DNA from: an uncultured SAR86 cluster bacterium
GTDB taxonomy: Bacteria > Pseudomonadota > Gammaproteobacteria > Magnimaribacterales > D2472
Assembly (NCBI GenBank): GCA_902559885.1
Contig: CACEJU010000004.1
Coordinates: 1 to 64,000 of the forward strand
DNA: 64,000 nt
Reading direction: 5' to 3'
Shown here: in pieces, positions 60,996 through 64,000 of the stretch
Layout of the letters: the number at the start of each line of letters is the position of its first letter
How positions within the stretch are numbered: position 1 is the stretch's first letter
The notes under the pieces: generated by a model
The model's input: the letters and a program-made list of their open reading frames with translations, nothing else
Told to the model about the DNA's origin: nothing
The model's database searches: none
Position numbers and translations under genes: made by a program

Positions 60996-61834
60996 TATGT
61001 ATCATCACTATATTTTGTAAGTATCGTATACTGGTCATAATTTAAATTTTCAAACCTTACACCCTCAATTTTTGCAGTGTAATTCGCAATATTTTCTGAC
61101 CATTTGAGAGGTTTTAATAATTTTTTATTTTCATAGTCAGTTTTATTTAGAAAATATCTTAAAGCTGTCAGTCTTGCTATCATTTTATTATTTGAATTAA
61201 TAATCACCCATGGTGAATTATCTCTACCTGTTTTTTTAAACATTCGATCTTTATAAAGGGTAAACACATCCCACTTATCCATGATTTTTTTATCATTTTC
61301 AGAAAGTTTCCAATATTTTAATTCAGAGAGCTCTCTAGCATTAATTCTTCTTTCTTGCTGATCTTTAGAAAGTGAAAAATAAAATTTAATAATTTCTGTA
61401 CCATTTTTTATTAAATCATCTTCCCATTTATTAACTTTTGACATGAAATATTTATATTGATTCTCGGTGCAATAACCCATAACAGGTTCAATGACCGACC
61501 TTGTGTACCAAGACCTATCTAAAAATGCAATTTCTCCATTATGAGGGAGAACTTTTTCCCATCTTTGGAACCAGTGACTTGATTCCCATTTAGTTGGAAT
61601 TCCTAAATGTACATATTTAAAATTCTTAGGAATTAAATACTCAGAGAAAAGTTTTATTGCAGAGCTTTTTCCAGCAGTATCTCTTCCTTCAAAGATAACA
61701 CACAGCTTTCTGTTGTTTTTTATCACATCCTCTTGCAACTTTAAGAGCTCAATTTGCAATCTTCTTTTTTCAAGAGAATAGGCTTTATCATCTAGTTTCT
61801 TATATTCTCTTTGATCAAGTTCTGTAATGCGCAT
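60995..61834 (-). CDS. ppk2: Polyphosphate kinase 2 family protein
   Basis: 279 residues. Walker A in FEGRDTAGKSSAIKLFSEYL, Walker B/lid in IAFLDRSWYTRSVIEPVMGYC, WEDDLIKNGTEIIKFYFSLS and KLSENDKKIMDKWDVFTLYK are PPK2 signatures. PPK2 transfers phosphate between polyphosphate and nucleotides; one-domain class I enzymes usually use polyphosphate to make ATP or GTP. Divergent from the phosphate transporter, and followed directly by the ppx-like gene. No Pho box was seen in the 107-base divergent gap. Confidence 0.9.
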   Translation of the reverse strand: MRITELDQREYKKLDDKAYSLEKRRLQIELLKLQEDVIKNNRKLCVIFEGRDTAGKSSAIKLFSEYLIPKNFKYVHLGIPTKWESSHWFQRWEKVLPHNGEIAFLDRSWYTRSVIEPVMGYCTENQYKYFMSKVNKWEDDLIKNGTEIIKFYFSLSKDQQERRINARELSELKYWKLSENDKKIMDKWDVFTLYKDRMFKKTGRDNSPWVIINSNNKMIARLTALRYFLNKTDYENKKLLKPLKWSENIANYTAKIEGVRFENLNYDQYTILTKYSDDT

Positions 61835-61941
61835 GTTTTAATATTAATGTAAATAATAATTGGTATTAAAAAAATATTATTTTTTAACGTAAATGTAACA
61901 TTTAAATATAAAATAGATAGTAATTAAATTATTTCTTTATT

Positions 61942-63192
61942 ATGGAATCATTATTTATCGATCCTTACCTTCTTTTTTTGATTGCTGGGATTGTTGGTTT
62001 CTTCATGGCCTTCGGTATTGGTGCTAACGATGTTGCTAATGCTATGGGTACATCAGTTGGTAGTAAAGCAATTACTTTAAAACAAGCTGTAATCATTGCG
62101 GCAATATTTGAGTTTTTAGGAGCATTTCTTGCTGGAGGTGAAGTAACCTCAACTATAAGAAAAGGTATAGTAGATCCAACAATTTATTCTGATGATCCAA
62201 ATATATTTATCATTGGTATGCTTGCATCTCTTCTTGCTGCCGGTACCTGGCTTCTAATGGCTTCATCAAGAGGCTGGCCAGTTTCTACCACTCATACTAT
62301 CGTTGGAGCTATAGTTGGTTTTGTTATTATTTCCAAAGGTATTTCGTTTGTATCATGGGGAACAGTTTCAAATATTGCAGGAAGTTGGGTTACATCACCA
62401 CTTATATCTGGATTGCTAGCATTTATAATTTTTAAAACTGCTCAGCACTTTATTCTTAATAAATCTAATCCTGAAAATGCCGCAATTAAAGTTATACCAA
62501 TTTATACATTTATAGTGGCTGTAGTTATTAGCTTAGTGACCGCAAGAAAGGGTCTTAAGCATGTTGGCATTACATGGACTGATAATGAAATTTATTTGTA
62601 TACAGTTATATTTAGTATGCTTATATCTTTTGGAACATTTATTTATTTGAAGTTCAATTCAGCTAAAATTAAAACAAATGGAGTAGAGTCAGCATTTGCT
62701 GTTTTAATGGTTGTGGCTGCATGTTCTATGGCTTTTGCACATGGATCTAATGATGTTGCTAATGCTATTGGCCCTGTTTCAGCTATTTTTTCAACTGTTA
62801 ACAATGAGGGCGCGATAGGCGCAAGCTCCGCTGTTAATACAGGGGTATTATTACTTGGTGCAGTTGGAATTGTTTTTGGTTTGGCATTTCTAGGCAGGCA
62901 TGTTATTAGAACAGTTGGTGAGAAAATTACTGCATTAACCCCAAGCCTAGGGTTTTCGGCTAACCTTGCAACCTCTATGACGGTTGTTGCAGCTTCTTAT
63001 ATAGGTTTTCCAATTTCAACAACTCACACTTTAGTTGGGGGAGTGATTGGTGTTGGTATTGCAAGAAGTGCAAAAGATCTTAATCTTGATTCAATAAAAA
63101 AAATAATAACCTCTTGGTTGGTTACTATACCTATTGGCGCAGCATTTACAGTTTTATTTTTTGTTATTCTAAGATTAATTTTTGGTGTTTAA
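61942..63192 (+). CDS. pit: PiT-family inorganic phosphate transporter
   Basis: 416 residues, about 10-11 membrane helices. Both PiT signatures are present: GANDVANAMGTSVGSKAIT near the N terminus and HGSNDVANAIGPVSAI in the second half, as well as paired STTHTIVGAIVG and STTHTLVGGVIG. It imports phosphate (or metal phosphate) with a cation. No Shine-Dalgarno is visible. The stop shares TTAA with the convergent TetR gene. Sulfate-permease variants of the family exist, but the ppx/ppk2 context favours phosphate. Confidence 0.92.
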   Translation: MESLFIDPYLLFLIAGIVGFFMAFGIGANDVANAMGTSVGSKAITLKQAVIIAAIFEFLGAFLAGGEVTSTIRKGIVDPTIYSDDPNIFIIGMLASLLAAGTWLLMASSRGWPVSTTHTIVGAIVGFVIISKGISFVSWGTVSNIAGSWVTSPLISGLLAFIIFKTAQHFILNKSNPENAAIKVIPIYTFIVAVVISLVTARKGLKHVGITWTDNEIYLYTVIFSMLISFGTFIYLKFNSAKIKTNGVESAFAVLMVVAACSMAFAHGSNDVANAIGPVSAIFSTVNNEGAIGASSAVNTGVLLLGAVGIVFGLAFLGRHVIRTVGEKITALTPSLGFSANLATSMTVVAASYIGFPISTTHTLVGGVIGVGIARSAKDLNLDSIKKIITSWLVTIPIGAAFTVLFFVILRLIFGV

Positions 63193-63788
63193 TTTTCTTT
63201 TGATTGCTCTATCCAGTTAAGAATATAGGCATGTCCAGCTCTATGAGCTTCAATTTTACCAACTTCATTTAACGCACCATCTTCTTTTGCATTCAATGAA
63301 AACACTGAAAGTATAATTTGAGCTAAAACTCTAAACACTCCATCTTTATTGAAAAAAGCAGGCATTTTAATATTAGAATCTACATAAGTTTGAATGCTTT
63401 TGCCTAAAACATGAATAGAGCTTTTATCAATAGAAGGATTCAGCGTATTCTTTAAAATTAATTCTTGAGCTTGATTATTTGTTAGAAAGTATTCATATAT
63501 GATATTAGTGCACTTAAGAACAACAACAGAGGGTTCATTAGTATAAATATCTCCATTTTTATTATCTAGTTCAGCTGCAATTTCATTAATATACTTTTCA
63601 ATCAATAATTTTTTAATTTGATTAGGGTTTTGGAAAAACTTGTAAGTAGAGGTTCTTTTAAGTCCAGATATCTCTGAAATCTTCGCAATTGAAATATTTT
63701 CGACGCCACTATTTTCAATGATAGATTCCGCTGTATCTAATATTTTCTCAATTCTAAATTTACTTCTTTTTTGTTTTGCTATGCTCAT
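63189..63788 (-). CDS. TetR-family transcriptional regulator
   Basis: 199 residues. N-terminal helix-turn-helix (about 10-55): KILDTAESIIENSGVENISIAKISEISGLKRTSTYKFFQNPNQI. The C-terminal ligand domain is not recognisable beyond a helical character. It is divergent from the exported-protein gene at the right edge and may control it. Effector unknown. Confidence 0.82.
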   Translation of the reverse strand: MSIAKQKRSKFRIEKILDTAESIIENSGVENISIAKISEISGLKRTSTYKFFQNPNQIKKLLIEKYINEIAAELDNKNGDIYTNEPSVVVLKCTNIIYEYFLTNNQAQELILKNTLNPSIDKSSIHVLGKSIQTYVDSNIKMPAFFNKDGVFRVLAQIILSVFSLNAKEDGALNEVGKIEAHRAGHAYILNWIEQSKEN

Positions 63789-63915
63789 CGTCTAATTATC
63801 GACAAATGTTCCATAAAGTACAAGATTTAATGTTGCTAAATTGTTACATATTAAGTATCTAAATGTTTCTATTTAAAAAAATAATAAGAATACATTTTTT
63901 ATGAGGAATTATTAA

Positions 63916-64000
63916 ATGAATAAATATTTTACAAATTTTCTTGCTCTAACATTCTTTGTGGTCGCTGTAGCTCAAGATAGCGAAGAATCTGTAGAGGAGG
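63916..64000 (+). CDS. Exported protein, 5' end only (probably a TonB-dependent receptor)
   Basis: Only 28 codons are inside the window: a signal peptide MNKYFTNFLALTFFVVAVAQ followed by DSEESVEE. GAGGAA lies 7 bases before the ATG. The acidic stretch right after the signal peptide is what precedes a TonB box in many receptors, as in the receptor at 48,167, but the rest is needed to confirm this. Confidence 0.45.
   Translation, partial: MNKYFTNFLALTFFVVAVAQDSEESVEE

Noticed and set aside
61835..61941. Pho box between ppk2 and pit
   Set aside because: No pair of TGTCA-like repeats at 11-base spacing is present, only AT-rich sequence with GTAAATGTAACA.
1..64000. CRISPR arrays, IS elements, phage genes, rRNA
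   Set aside because: No repeat-spacer pattern, transposase, integrase, phage structural gene or rRNA segment was recognised anywhere in the window.

Overview
The window is AT-rich (by eye about 30% G+C), very gene-dense DNA from a marine-type gammaproteobacterium. The class call rests on the HexR-controlled Entner-Doudoroff cluster, the gammaproteobacterial-type single-chain AceE, the OadGAB sodium pump and the gsp operon layout. Tight gene overlaps, TonB-dependent receptors, a laminarin locus and a photolyase suggest a streamlined surface-ocean lineage such as SAR86; that clade-level guess is inference. No phage, IS element, CRISPR array or rRNA was seen. Apart from the left edge, no stretch over 300 bases lacks a gene.

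Region 1 (1-12,000) is core carbon metabolism: the 3' end of a structured RNA with an intrinsic terminator; oadGAB (minus strand); gap-pyk-pgl; the regulator hexR (minus) divergent from aceEF. Region 2 (12,000-30,400) is one run of twelve co-directional genes with gaps of at most about 24 bases: zwf-edd-eda, a sodium/sugar symporter, GH3 beta-glucosidase, glucokinase, a 1,148-residue GH149-like beta-1,3-glucan phosphorylase, GH17 lipoprotein, a GH2/GH72-like enzyme, GH30, a GPH sugar transporter and a second GH17. It reads as a laminarin (beta-1,3/1,6-glucan) utilisation locus fused behind the Entner-Doudoroff operon. Three 15-bp palindromes of TGTAA-N5-TTACA form lie before gap, between hexR and aceE, and before zwf, so one HexR regulon probably covers all of this.

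Region 3 (30,400-42,100) is mixed: ribosomal protein L33, a PncC-like/nucleotidyltransferase fusion, a secreted alpha/beta hydrolase, an Fe-S photolyase, a PhoD-like phosphatase, a lipoprotein, tRNA-Gly(TCC), prepilin peptidase, gamma-glutamyltransferase and two divergent acyl-CoA synthetases. Region 4 (42,100-63,800) has a phosphate theme: phoBR, a small secreted protein behind a good Pho box, a lipoprotein made of two tandem homologous halves, a TonB-dependent receptor, a complete type II secretion operon gspCDEFGHIJKLM, Ppx/GppA phosphatase, PPK2 polyphosphate kinase and a PiT phosphate transporter, then a TetR regulator and the start of another exported protein at the right edge.

Functionally, glucan fragments would be cut outside and inside the cell, imported as glucose (SSS) or oligosaccharide (GPH), turned into glucose-6-phosphate or glucose-1-phosphate, and burned through Zwf/Pgl/Edd/Eda to pyruvate and acetyl-CoA; OadGAB could supply sodium motive force to the symporter. 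The most novel-looking material is the duplicated-lipoprotein/TonB receptor/T2SS module in a phosphate setting, the fusion of polysaccharide catabolism to the HexR-controlled operon, and the NAD-salvage-like fusion protein.
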